Below are positions 8,933 through 17,932 of a stretch of 64,000 nucleotides of DNA, one piece after another. This DNA comes from Nitrospira tepida. GTDB taxonomy: Bacteria; Nitrospirota; Nitrospiria; Nitrospirales; Nitrospiraceae. Made by a program: the position numbers and the translations under genes. Position 1 is the first letter of the stretch. Each line of letters opens with the position of its first letter. Location of the stretch: positions 4,002,461 through 4,066,460 of the forward strand of contig NZ_OX365700.1 in the NCBI RefSeq assembly GCF_947241125.1, read 5' to 3'. A model generated the notes under the pieces. That model saw nothing but the letters and a program-made list of their open reading frames with translations. It made no database searches and was not told where the DNA came from.

Positions 8933-11545
8933 TTATGGGTTCCGCGTGACGGTCACAGTGTAGGTCTTGAGGGTGCCATTTTGGGCCCTCACAACTATGT
9001 CGAGCTTAGTATCTCCAACTGCAAGCGCGATCGAACTCGATGGTACGTTATGTTGTAGGTTAGAGGGTGTTCCATTGTTAACAGAGAGAGTCATCGTTGC
9101 AGTAGTTGGCTCTTGGAGACTCGCCGTAACCGTCGTCGAAGCCGTCGTGTTTGGTACAGAAACCGTGTAGCTTGTGATTGAAGGATTGAAGGGAACATTG
9201 TTGGGATTTAACGTGCCGGCAGAAACCGACAGTGCGGAGAGGTTATTATTGCTGGAAAGGGCAGCGGCTCTGGTGACCGTCACCGTGTAGGTCTTGAGGG
9301 TGCCATTTTGGGCCCTCACAACTATGTCGAGCTTAGTATCTCCAACTGCAAGCGCGATCGAACTCGATGGTACGTTATGTTGTAGGTTAGAGGGTGTTCC
9401 ATTGTTAACAGAGAGAGTCATCGTTGCAGTAGTTGGCTCTTGGAGACTCGCCGTAACCGTCGTCGAAGCCGTCGTGTTTGGTACAGAAACCGTGTAGCTT
9501 GTGATTGAAGGATTGAAGGGAACATTGTTGGGATTTAACGTGCCGGCAGAAACGACAAGATTTGACAGATTGTTATTTCCAGAGGCTGTCTCACGAGTAA
9601 TCCTAACCGTGTAGTCCTGGGTATTCCCAGCGGGAGCCGTGACCCTAACCGTCACAGTGTTCAGTCCCTCGACCAAACCAGTGACCTGGAACGGCGACCC
9701 GGTTTGGGTGCTCGATTGATAAATGAATGTCACTGTGGCGCCTGGGTTTACCTGTGGGACTGCGGTGATGGTGGTACTGGTCACCGAGAAAGGCACAGTC
9801 ACGTTATACGTAAACACTCCTGCGGCAATGAGATTAGAGCTGCTTGGGGGATTAACAGTCAGTGTTTGTAGCAAGGCGTTTGTAGATGGTGGCGTTGCCC
9901 TGTTCACGGTCGTGATGTAGTCCTTCGTGTTCCCTGCCGGCGCGGTGACGCGAATTCGAACGCTATTGTTTCCGACCTGAAGCGGCTGAACGATGAAGTT
10001 CTGGCCAGCCGCCAACTGCGACGGCGATCCATTATTAAGCGAGATCGTCATCGTGGCGCCGCCATCTTGCGGGGCTGCCGTGAAGATAATCCCTATCACA
10101 TCGCTTGCCACCGACGCGTTGTAGTTCGTGGTTCCGGGCGAGAAGTCCGGTTGGAGTTGACCAGGCGAAACCGCCAGGCTCAGAAGATTGGCGTTACTCG
10201 ACGCCGGGGCAGCCCGATTGATGATGAGCCCGTAGGTCTGGACGTTCCCGCTTTCGGACACCACCGTCACATTGACCGGTGTGGAACTGGGCGCCGGAGA
10301 CGCAAGCGTCACAGATATGCCCTGACCAGAATTGGCCGGAACGTTGTTGATGGTGAGGCGTGCTTTCTGATCCTCTAAGAATCCCGCGACCGTGACGCTC
10401 GTCTGGTCGCTCGCAACTGTCACCGTGTAGGGCCCCAGGTTTCCTGGATTGAATCCTGTGACGGTTCCGCCAGGCGGATTGACCGTCAGATTCGACAAAT
10501 TGGCATTTGTCGAGGGCGGCTGCCGCGTAATCGTGACCGTATAGGTCTTCGAGGCCACCGTTGGTGACGTTACAACAATCGTGAAGGTATTCGGCCCGAG
10601 CGCTAACGGGAACGGCCCATAAGTTCCCCCACCCAAGACTGGCCCTTGCAGGTTGACGGTTACCGACGCAGTGTCATCAACAGGGGTGGCCGTAATCGTC
10701 GTTTGATCCGTTGTGAATCCTGTCGAAACGTTGTAGGTGAAGGTATTGGCATTGAATGCAATCGCGGTGGCCGAAGCACTCAATGTCGCCAGGTTGGTCG
10801 TACCGGTTCTCAGTACGGTAACCTGATAGTCCTTGGTCACCCCATTGGCGGCCGTCACGCGAATGAGAATGAGATTACTAGAACCGACACTGAGAGTAAT
10901 AGGACCGAAGGGCTGCCCCGAATTGACCGCTGTCCCGTTGATCGTCAGTGATGAAGTGTCGTCCGCAACTGCAGCCGTAACCATTGTGTCCGGTGTGGTG
11001 AAGCCCGTCTTAACTTCGTAGGTAGTCTTGTTCGGATCAAACGCCGGTTCCAAAACTCCGGCGGATAATTCCAACTTTTCCAGATCGGCATTGGGCGCGC
11101 GGGTGACGACGATGGTATAGGTCTTGGAAATCCCCGGACCGTCGACCAGGATGGTGATCGGCGGGTTGGTCCCCAATTCCAGATTGATCGGCCCGAACGG
11201 CTGACCGGAGGTGGCTGACTGGTTGTTGATTTTCACCGTGGCGCGGGCATCGGCCAGGGTCGGGGTGATGGTGATCGAGGCGGTATTGCTGCCGACCGAG
11301 ACGGTGTAGTTCAGTTCATCGGGACCGAAAGCAGGAGAGAGCGCCCCCTCGGACAGTTCCAGATTGGCCAGATCCGCCGCGCGATTCGGCCCCGGCGGCG
11401 CGTCGGAACTGGGGATACAGCCCGTGAGGGCTGTCACAAGCAAAATGAAAGCGGCCCCCCCTCGCCACCAGGCCGACCGGCCCCCTTGTCTGGGTTTCAC
11501 CTGACGATTCCATCCTGCCGCTGCATCAACAAACACCTTGAGCAC
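8933..11545 (-). CDS. Cadherin-like beta-sandwich lipoprotein, eight repeats with a recent internal duplication
   Basis: The open frame extends to 11647, but a GTG at 11545 preceded by GAGAGGAGAC is the better start, giving about 870 aa. The lipobox is TALTGC, followed by IPSSDAPP. Eight repeats follow; three in the middle and the last two are more divergent and longer (for example NLTVNPPGGTV and TLNPNNVPFNP). The last two repeats are nearly identical because of a perfect 269-bp DNA duplication. It is the most upstream and largest of the four clustered paralogues and the likely first gene of the operon. Surface adhesion is an inference. Confidence 0.86.
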   Translation of the reverse strand: MLKVFVDAAAGWNRQVKPRQGGRSAWWRGGAAFILLVTALTGCIPSSDAPPGPNRAADLANLELSEGALSPAFGPDELNYTVSVGSNTASITITPTLADARATVKINNQSATSGQPFGPINLELGTNPPITILVDGPGISKTYTIVVTRAPNADLEKLELSAGVLEPAFDPNKTTYEVKTGFTTPDTMVTAAVADDTSSLTINGTAVNSGQPFGPITLSVGSSNLILIRVTAANGVTKDYQVTVLRTGTTNLATLSASATAIAFNANTFTYNVSTGFTTDQTTITATPVDDTASVTVNLQGPVLGGGTYGPFPLALGPNTFTIVVTSPTVASKTYTVTITRQPPSTNANLSNLTVNPPGGTVTGFNPGNLGPYTVTVASDQTSVTVAGFLEDQKARLTINNVPANSGQGISVTLASPAPSSTPVNVTVVSESGNVQTYGLIINRAAPASSNANLLSLAVSPGQLQPDFSPGTTNYNASVASDVIGIIFTAAPQDGGATMTISLNNGSPSQLAAGQNFIVQPLQVGNNSVRIRVTAPAGNTKDYITTVNRATPPSTNALLQTLTVNPPSSSNLIAAGVFTYNVTVPFSVTSTTITAVPQVNPGATVTFIYQSSTQTGSPFQVTGLVEGLNTVTVRVTAPAGNTQDYTVRITRETASGNNNLSNLVVSAGTLNPNNVPFNPSITSYTVSVPNTTASTTVTASLQEPTTATMTLSVNNGTPSNLQHNVPSSSIALAVGDTKLDIVVRAQNGTLKTYTVTVTRAAALSSNNNLSALSVSAGTLNPNNVPFNPSITSYTVSVPNTTASTTVTASLQEPTTATMTLSVNNGTPSNLQHNVPSSSIALAVGDTKLDIVVRAQNGTLKTYTVTVTRNP
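8958..9226. repeat. Perfect 269-bp direct repeat, copy 1 (inside a cadherin-like gene)
   Basis: Base-for-base identical to 9285-9553, offset 327 bp (109 codons, one whole domain). It encodes most of the last cadherin-like repeat of the gene at 8933-11545. Zero differences indicates a very recent duplication or continuing gene conversion. Confidence 0.97.
9285..9553. repeat. Perfect 269-bp direct repeat, copy 2 (inside a cadherin-like gene)
   Basis: Second copy of 8958-9226. The 58 bp between the copies are not part of the perfect match. The offset keeps the reading frame. Confidence 0.97.
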
Positions 11546-11981
11546 TGAGGGTCTCCTCTCGGCCTCACGACACGCTTGTGGGTAGGAAATGGGGTAGACG
11601 CTGTATTCTTTTGCCTTCGTTTCTACGCCGCAGGGAGGCTGTATCATGGCGGACGGGTAGACCTGAATCCCATCCCACTTTGGTAGGGCTTCCCTAAGAA
11701 ATTGGACGTTTTACAGAGGCCTGCGAGCCGGCTCCCAGGGCCGGTTATCCGGAATCAGGCTGTGCCGATTCGGCCCTGGTTCACCGGAGATCTCCGGCTT
11801 TCTCGATGGCTCCCTTGCGGCAAAGCGTGCCTGGATATTCGTCATAAGTCGTTGGAACCATTGCATATCTCGGCTAGACTCGACTGTTGGTGCTATCTTT
11901 TCCTTGGTACGGATCATTGATCCGGATCAGAGGAAGAAGGGTTGAACCAGCCGCAACCGGCGCCGCCACAGAGGAGCACCC
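11546..11981. other. Intergenic region between divergent genes
   Basis: About 435 bp between the start of the largest cadherin-like gene (minus) and the membrane protein at 11982 (plus). It must hold the promoters of both. I looked for a c-di-GMP (GEMM) riboswitch ahead of the adhesin-like gene and did not find a convincing match. Nothing else is assignable. Confidence 0.4.
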
Positions 11982-12488
11982 ATGAGCACGTCACATCATG
12001 ATGAGGTCCCCGGAATGAAACCCTGGGGTTGGATGGTCCAGTATGGAGTCGGGATGTTGCTGGCCTTGCTGCTGGCCACCTTGCTCGGCAACATTGCTCT
12101 GTTCAAGCAGACTTCGCTCGCCGGCACGGGCTTGAAGGCCGCGCACCTGGTCCAGTTTATCGGGTATGGAGGCGCGCTGCTCCTCTGCTGGCTGTTGGGG
12201 CGGCGCATCGCGGCCGATCCGCCGTTTGCCGGGGCCTGGATGCCCTGTCTTCGCGAATTAGTGCTGCCGGTGACGGCGCTGATTGTGAGCGCCGGCGCCT
12301 ACCCCGTCGCGCTGTTGGTGCTGAAACCCTTCTTCAACTCGACGGCCAAGTCACTCTACAATTGGATTTTTGTGCTCGGGATCACCGGCGTGGCGATCTG
12401 GTTGACGGCGGCCTGGTTTCTGAAAGCCGCTCCGCTCGTCCCGTCCGTGCAGGCCGAATCGGGCAAGCGCGTCAAGAAGGCGGCCTAG
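11982..12488 (+). CDS. Small integral membrane protein, four predicted helices
   Basis: 168 aa. Four hydrophobic segments lie roughly at residues 20-42, 55-74, 90-112 and 124-146, with a short basic C-terminal tail (SGKRVKKAA) likely on the cytoplasmic side. No known catalytic motif is visible and I do not recognise the family. It stands alone and converges on the fifth cadherin-like gene, from which it is separated by a hairpin. Confidence 0.7.
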   Translation: MSTSHHDEVPGMKPWGWMVQYGVGMLLALLLATLLGNIALFKQTSLAGTGLKAAHLVQFIGYGGALLLCWLLGRRIAADPPFAGAWMPCLRELVLPVTALIVSAGAYPVALLVLKPFFNSTAKSLYNWIFVLGITGVAIWLTAAWFLKAAPLVPSVQAESGKRVKKAA

Positions 12489-12554
12489 CCCGCGCCGGCG
12501 TCCTCTCCCCGACTTTGCTCTTCGCCCCTCTCCTCTGCTTGTCAATCTCTTGCT

Positions 12555-12584
12555 CTTGGCCCCGCCGATGCCGGCGGGGCCAAG
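12555..12584. terminator. Bidirectional hairpin terminator candidate
   Basis: Perfect 12-bp inverted repeat CTTGGCCCCGCC / GGCGGGGCCAAG with a 6-nt loop, between the convergent genes ending at 12488 and 12669. No long U tract. Confidence 0.65.
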
Positions 12585-12668
12585 TCGTTCCGGCAAGCGG
12601 CTGCGCGTCGCCTCTCCCTCCAGAACCGGATGATGTGGAAAGATCGCTTGACGGTGCGGATTGGCGGA

Positions 12669-14927
12669 TTACAGCGGCCGATTAACGGTCACCGTATAGG
12701 TTTGGCTGTTGCCGGCCTGGGCTGTGACCACAATGGCAATGGGAGTGGCGCTCCCGGGCGCGCCGAGATTCACAAGGAATGGCGTCCCTGAGGCGACCGC
12801 TTGGCTATTGATCGTCATGGAGGAAGTGCTGGGGGCTTCCAACGTTGCCGTGACTGTCACATTGGCATCCGTGTTGGCCACTGTCACGGTGTAACTGAGG
12901 GTGGCAGGAAGGAAGGCGGGGGTCATGGTTCCCGGCGCGATGGTCAGCGATGCCAGATTGGCGATGCCCGGCGCCGCTCGGTTGACCGTCACGACATACT
13001 CCTGGACGTTGCCTTCCAGCGCGGTGACGCGAATCGTGATCTGATTCGCTCCGACGACCAATCCGTTGACGGTGAACGGCGTACTGTTGGCCACCGCCTG
13101 CCCGTTGATCGTCATCGTGGAGCTGCCGGCCTGCATGCTCGCCGTCACGGTGATGCTCGTCACGTTGTTGAGGACAGTGACTGAATAGAGCAGCGTGGAT
13201 GGAGCAAAGGCCGGCGATAGAGTCCCCGCGCTCACTGTCAGGCCGGAAAGGTTCGCATTGCCGGCCGGCGAGCGGTTGACCGTGAGCACATAGTCCAGGA
13301 AATTCCCCTGCTGGGCGGTCACACGAATGGTGACCGGATTCGCTCCCACGGCCAGGCCATTGATCGCGAACGGCGTGCCGGATGCCACCGCTTGCCCGTT
13401 GATCGTCATGGTGGAGCCGGCCGCCTGCACGGTGGCGGTGACGGTCACGCTCGTCACCGGATTCAGCACGTTGGCGCTATAGGCCAAGGTGCCGGCATTG
13501 AAGGCCGGCGTCAAGGAACCCGGAGTCACCGTCAGGCCGGAGAGGTTGGCATTCCCCGGCGCCGGACGCACGATCGTGACCGTGTAGGTTTGGCTGTTGC
13601 CCGCCGGATTGGCTGTCACGACAATCGTCGCGGTCGTATTGCCGATGCTGAGATTGTTGAGCGTGAATGGCGCACCTGATGCAACGGATTGCCCGTTGAT
13701 GGTCATCGTGGAGGTCAAATCCTGGACGGTGGCTGTCAGCGACACGCTCGTGACCGGGTTCGAAATGTTGAGAGTATAGGTGAGCGTGGACGGACTGAAG
13801 GCCGGCGAGAGGGTCCCTGTGTTGGCAGTCAAATTCGACAGATTGGCATTGCCCGGCAAGGCGCGGTTAACGGCGATGGCGTAGGCTTGAGCCGTGCCGG
13901 TCTGGGGAAAGACCAGGATCGTGATCGTGCTCGATCCCACTGGGATGTTGTTCACCGTGAACGGTTGGCCGGATGTCGCCGGCTGGCCGTTGACTTGGAG
14001 TGTCGAAGTCGGGTCCTGCACGGTCGCCGTCACAACCACGCTGGATGTCGGATTGTTCACGCTGATCGAGTAGCTGAGCGTGGAAGCACTGAACGCCGGT
14101 TGTAGAGTTCCGGGTGAGACGGTTAGTCCCGAGAGGTTGGCATTCGTGGACCCTTGAACCCTGGTCACGGTCACCCTGTAGGTCGTGGAAGGCACCGACG
14201 GCGCGCTGACGACGATCGTGATCGTAGTTTGGCCAATGGACAAGGGAATCGACTGCGAATCCTCTCCCGAGTTGACCGGCTGGCCATTGACCGTCACGCT
14301 GGCGTTGCTATCGGCGGTGGTCGGCGTCACGGTGGTCGACATTGTGGTGAACGGCGCCTGCACCGCATATTCGAACTGGTTCGGGTCAAATGCCGGCTGG
14401 AGCGCCCCCGCGGATACCCGCAGATCCCAGAGACTGGTATTGGCTGCGCGCGTGATGGTGAGGGTGTAGGTCTTCGAAGCCCCCGGCGCGTCGACCAAGA
14501 TTACAATCGACGGGTTGCTGCCAAGCGCCAGATTGATTGGACCGAACGGCTGGCCTGACTGCGCCGGCTGGTTGTTGACCTTCACCGTCGCCCGGCTGTC
14601 GGCCACGGTCGGGACGATGAGGACCGAGGCAACATCGCTTCCCACCGTGACGGTATAGTCGGACACCTCCGCGTTGAATACGGGCGTCGGCGCGAAGGTT
14701 TTCGAAGCTTGCGGAGCGGATAGGATCTCGAGATTCTGCAGGTTGGCCGGGTTGCTGGCGGCTCCGCCGCCACCCCCACCGGGAATGCAGGCGCTTAACA
14801 AGCACAAGAGCGCCGGTAGACCCCATGTCCATGTGGCGACCAAGGTCCGAATCGCTCGCTGCGTCTGGGGCGTGTGTGTTGGATGGCCTAGGACAGGCCG
14901 ATTGTTGCGGCGCACAGGCAGTGTCAC
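12669..14927 (-). CDS. Cadherin-like beta-sandwich lipoprotein, seven repeats
   Basis: 752 aa. Lipobox LLSAC followed by IPGGGGGG: the same CIP start of the mature protein as the other four paralogues, but with a glycine linker. Seven repeats follow, most opening ANLSGLTVxxGTLxPAF. The second half differs from the other paralogues in a shared inner motif (TMTINGQAVASGTPF), so these repeats expanded within this gene. It is separated from the other four by the 11982 membrane protein and has its own upstream region. Probable cell-surface adhesin or matrix protein (inference). Confidence 0.87.
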   Translation of the reverse strand: MTLPVRRNNRPVLGHPTHTPQTQRAIRTLVATWTWGLPALLCLLSACIPGGGGGGAASNPANLQNLEILSAPQASKTFAPTPVFNAEVSDYTVTVGSDVASVLIVPTVADSRATVKVNNQPAQSGQPFGPINLALGSNPSIVILVDAPGASKTYTLTITRAANTSLWDLRVSAGALQPAFDPNQFEYAVQAPFTTMSTTVTPTTADSNASVTVNGQPVNSGEDSQSIPLSIGQTTITIVVSAPSVPSTTYRVTVTRVQGSTNANLSGLTVSPGTLQPAFSASTLSYSISVNNPTSSVVVTATVQDPTSTLQVNGQPATSGQPFTVNNIPVGSSTITILVFPQTGTAQAYAIAVNRALPGNANLSNLTANTGTLSPAFSPSTLTYTLNISNPVTSVSLTATVQDLTSTMTINGQSVASGAPFTLNNLSIGNTTATIVVTANPAGNSQTYTVTIVRPAPGNANLSGLTVTPGSLTPAFNAGTLAYSANVLNPVTSVTVTATVQAAGSTMTINGQAVASGTPFAINGLAVGANPVTIRVTAQQGNFLDYVLTVNRSPAGNANLSGLTVSAGTLSPAFAPSTLLYSVTVLNNVTSITVTASMQAGSSTMTINGQAVANSTPFTVNGLVVGANQITIRVTALEGNVQEYVVTVNRAAPGIANLASLTIAPGTMTPAFLPATLSYTVTVANTDANVTVTATLEAPSTSSMTINSQAVASGTPFLVNLGAPGSATPIAIVVTAQAGNSQTYTVTVNRPL

Positions 14928-15193
14928 GCGTCTGACCCTCAGTGATGATGAATGGAGTCATCATCAGGGAGACCTCTCGCACCGCCCATTCCGCTTCGGT
15001 AGGGACCTGCGACGCGACCGTCAGGAATTTGGAGGGGAGCACCTATTCAATCGGTGGGCTCACGCTCAACCGTTGTTCCGGCCTCGCGCTCGACCGATGA
15101 GATCTGCTGTCTGGCTCGGATTCGGACGATTGCGCGGTGATTATTGAGGTGGGAATTGGAGGAAACGAACCTGACAGAACAAAAACGATTGCC

Positions 15194-15763
15194 TCACCAC
15201 CAGCGGACCGGACCGCAATCGACATGCACGAACCCGCGACGCGGATAATACCCGACCCCGCCTTGTCCCAACCGCAGCGCCGCTTGGCGGATCTGGCGCA
15301 ACGGCACGCCGGGAATGTGAAAATCCACAGCCTGGGCCGTGACGTGGAAACTTTGCCTGGCCACCCGCCGGCCCCGCTGTTTGATCAGCACGGTTTGGTA
15401 TTCCGGAGAACGGTAGGCCGAATGCACGACGATGTCCTTGTCGCCCCCGACCTGCTTATGGAGGGTGTTCAGGAATTCGATCACCCGGAGGTCCATGCTG
15501 GCGGTCCGGTTCGTATAGTTGCACCGCATGAAATTGTTGAGGTCTTCGAGCGCCGACGCATCGTACCGCCCGAGATCGTTGCGGTAGGTCACCTCCAGCC
15601 GCTCGTTGGTATGCGCGTGGCACAGCACCAGCCGTCCTTCCGGCAGGCGACCGGCAAAGACGTCCGTTGGCCACAGCGCGCGCGCGCAACAGACCATCGC
15701 GGCCGCAAATGACGTCCGCAAAAAGGACCGCCTCGAACAATCTGTTCGCAACAGCTCATCCAT
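15194..15763 (-). CDS. TAT-exported DUF882 / peptidase M15-type protein (YcbK-like)
   Basis: The start at 15763 is chosen because the N-terminus then reads MDELLRTDCSRRSFLRTSF, a twin-arginine signal followed by a hydrophobic stretch; the longer open frame upstream lies antisense to glnS. The mature domain has SAYRSPEYQ, SFHVTAQAVDFHIPG and GFVHVD, matching the SxHxxGxAxD and xHxD zinc-binding pattern of M15/DUF882 (YcbK) proteins, which act on or near periplasmic peptidoglycan. 189 aa is normal for the family. One family residue is changed: SFHVTAQAVD has Gln where Gly is usual. It is 97 bp from the glnS stop, same strand. Confidence 0.85.
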   Translation of the reverse strand: MDELLRTDCSRRSFLRTSFAAAMVCCARALWPTDVFAGRLPEGRLVLCHAHTNERLEVTYRNDLGRYDASALEDLNNFMRCNYTNRTASMDLRVIEFLNTLHKQVGGDKDIVVHSAYRSPEYQTVLIKQRGRRVARQSFHVTAQAVDFHIPGVPLRQIRQAALRLGQGGVGYYPRRGFVHVDCGPVRWW

Positions 15764-15860
15764 GATGATGCGTGATAAAGAGAACGAGCGAAGGTTGTAT
15801 GGGGAGATATTTGGGCTTCTAACAGATCCGGCCGGTCCGGTCAAGATGAAATTTAGGGCT

Positions 15861-17564
15861 TCATCCACGCCCCTGGGCCTTTTCGATTTTGGCCCACGTG
15901 TCGCGCAGCGCGACCGTCCGGTTGAAGACCAGACGTTGCGCCGTCGAATCCGGATCGACGCAAAAATAGCCGAGCCGCTCGAACTGCACGCGCAGTCCCG
16001 GCTTCGCCTCGGCCAAGCCCGGTTCAACCAGACAGCCTCGAAGGATCTGCACCGAGTCAGGATTGAGACAGGAGACGAAGTCCTGCTCGTCGCCGGGGCT
16101 GGCCTCATTCAGAAGCTGCTCGTACAGCCGCGCCTCGGCGGGAACGGCCCGCGCGGCCGACACCCAATGGATCGTGCTCTTGACCTTGCGCCCGGCGCCT
16201 GATCCGCCGCTGCGTGTCTCCGGATCGTAGGTGCACCGGACTTCCATGACCTCGCCGGTCCGTTCGTCCTTGATGATGCCGACGCACTTGACGATGTACG
16301 CATAGCGCAGGCGCACCTCGCGTCCGGGGGCCAGGCGGAAAAACTGCTTGGGCGGATCTTCCCGGAAGTCGTCCTGCTCGATGTAGAGTTCTCGCGAGAA
16401 TGGCACGAGGCGCGAGCCCGCAGCCGAATCCTCGGGGTTGTTGATCGCTTCCAGCTCTTCGATCTTCCCCTCCGGATAATTCTCGATCACCAGTTTCAGC
16501 GGACGCAGGACGCCCATCACTCTGGCCGCGCGCTTGTTCAAGTCTTCGCGGATAAAATGTTCGAGCAGCGCCATCTCGACCACCGAGTCCCGCTTGGACA
16601 CGCCGATATGCTCGCAAAACGCCCGAATGGCCTCAGGGGTGTAGCCGCGGCGGCGGAGTCCTTTGATCGTCGGCAGCCGCGGATCGTCCCATCCGGTGAC
16701 ATGCCCTTCTTCCACCAGCCGAAGCAACTTTCGCTTGCTCATCACCGTGTGGGTCAGGTTGAGCCGGGCGAACTCGATCTGTTGCGGCGTCGAAGGCGCG
16801 CGGGATTCCCTCACCACCCAGTCGTACAAGGGGCGGTGGTCTTCGAACTCCAGCGTGCAGATGGAATGCGTAATCCCTTCGATCGCGTCCGACAGGGGAT
16901 GGGCATAGTCATAGGTGGGGTAAATCAGCCAGGCGTCCCCAGCCCGATAATGCGGGACGCGCCGAATCCGGTAGAGGATCGGATCGCGCAGATTGATGTT
17001 GGGCGAGGCCATGTCGATCTTCGCCCGCAAGACATGGCTGCCCTCGGCGAACTCTCCTTCCCGCATGCGCCGGAACAGGTCGAGGTTCTCGTCCACCGTT
17101 CGGGAACGATAGGGACTGTCCTTGCCCGGCTCCGTCAGCGTGCCCCGATATTCCCGGATCTGATCGGCGTTCAAACTGTCCACATAGGCGCGGCCCGCCC
17201 GGATCAGATGAACCGCAAACTGATAGAGTTGCTCAAAATAGTCGGACGCATAGAGTTCCTTGTCCCACGCGAACCCGAGCCACCGCACATCGTCCTTGAT
17301 CGATTCGACATACTCCATGCTCTCCGTGGTGGGATTGGTGTCGTCGAACCGCAGATTGCAGGTCCCGCCGTGCTCCAGCGCCAGCCCGAAATTGAGACAA
17401 ATCGATTTGGCATGGCCGATATGGAGATAGCCGTTCGGCTCGGGAGGAAAACGGGTGGCCACACGGCCGCCGTGCTTGCCGGCGGCTCGGTCCTGAGCCA
17501 CGATCTCCTTGATGAAATTCGAGGCGGCGGAACCGGTCGGTTCGTTCATCATGCTAACGACCAC
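15861..17564 (-). CDS. glnS: Glutaminyl-tRNA synthetase
   Basis: 567 aa, slightly longer than the usual ~555. Class I synthetase that charges tRNA-Gln directly. The HIGH motif appears in [16 protein letters not shown] (about residues 41-56) and the KMSKS-type loop as VMSKRKL (about residue 275); the C-terminal beta-barrel anticodon-binding domains follow. ATG at 17549 (MNEPTG) is an alternative start. It lies beside both tRNA-Gln genes and gltX, so this locus holds most of the Gln/Glu charging machinery. A dedicated GlnRS means the cell need not rely on the GatCAB transamidation route for Gln. Confidence 0.97.
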   Translation of the reverse strand: MVVSMMNEPTGSAASNFIKEIVAQDRAAGKHGGRVATRFPPEPNGYLHIGHAKSICLNFGLALEHGGTCNLRFDDTNPTTESMEYVESIKDDVRWLGFAWDKELYASDYFEQLYQFAVHLIRAGRAYVDSLNADQIREYRGTLTEPGKDSPYRSRTVDENLDLFRRMREGEFAEGSHVLRAKIDMASPNINLRDPILYRIRRVPHYRAGDAWLIYPTYDYAHPLSDAIEGITHSICTLEFEDHRPLYDWVVRESRAPSTPQQIEFARLNLTHTVMSKRKLLRLVEEGHVTGWDDPRLPTIKGLRRRGYTPEAIRAFCEHIGVSKRDSVVEMALLEHFIREDLNKRAARVMGVLRPLKLVIENYPEGKIEELEAINNPEDSAAGSRLVPFSRELYIEQDDFREDPPKQFFRLAPGREVRLRYAYIVKCVGIIKDERTGEVMEVRCTYDPETRSGGSGAGRKVKSTIHWVSAARAVPAEARLYEQLLNEASPGDEQDFVSCLNPDSVQILRGCLVEPGLAEAKPGLRVQFERLGYFCVDPDSTAQRLVFNRTVALRDTWAKIEKAQGRG

Positions 17565-17649
17565 GCGTTTGTGAACGGTTCATCCCTGAAAACACAAAGA
17601 GCCGGCTGGTGTGGCCGGCTCCTTCTCCCCGATACCCGGTTCAACGAAA

Positions 17650-17723
17650 TGGCTGGGGGACCAGGAATCGAACCTGGGTAGTCAGATCCAAAGTCTGACG
17701 TCCTACCGCTAGACGATCCCCCA
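17650..17723 (-). tRNA. tRNA-Gln (anticodon UUG), CCA encoded
   Basis: Reverse-strand cloverleaf: acceptor TGGGGGA pairs with TCCCCCA, then G-CCA; anticodon loop CTTTGGA gives UUG; the T arm has GGTTCGATTCC. Confidence 0.95.
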
Positions 17724-17822
17724 GCGCGAACCTCGACTTCGATGCGCGTCCGGAGCGCATCCTGCCCCACCGAGCGGCACCACACGACGCAGAATTGGCC
17801 GGTGAAACGAAGACGGACAAAG

Positions 17823-17896
17823 TGGCTGGGGGACTAGGAATCGAACCTAGGTAGTCAGATCCAGAGTCTGACGTCCTACCGCTAGACGATCCCCCA
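17823..17896 (-). tRNA. tRNA-Gln (anticodon CUG), CCA encoded
   Basis: Almost identical to the tRNA-Gln(UUG) 100 bp away; the anticodon loop CTCTGGA gives CUG. The pair looks like a local duplication followed by an anticodon change, with a compensating T-stem pair change. Confidence 0.95.
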
Positions 17897-17932
17897 ACCA
17901 ACGTGCGAGACTAATATATCACTGCCCGCCAG

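Noticed and set aside
9294-9497. Two identical 67-aa open frames (also 8967-9170)
   Set aside because: They are antisense readings of the 269-bp DNA duplication, not genes.
11648-11981. Possible c-di-GMP (GEMM) riboswitch before the adhesin-like operon
   Set aside because: Only short partial matches; the conserved core and tetraloop receptor could not be found.
12029-12685. 218-aa plus-strand frame overlapping the 11982 membrane protein
   Set aside because: Arg-rich out-of-frame reading; the membrane protein frame has coherent helices.
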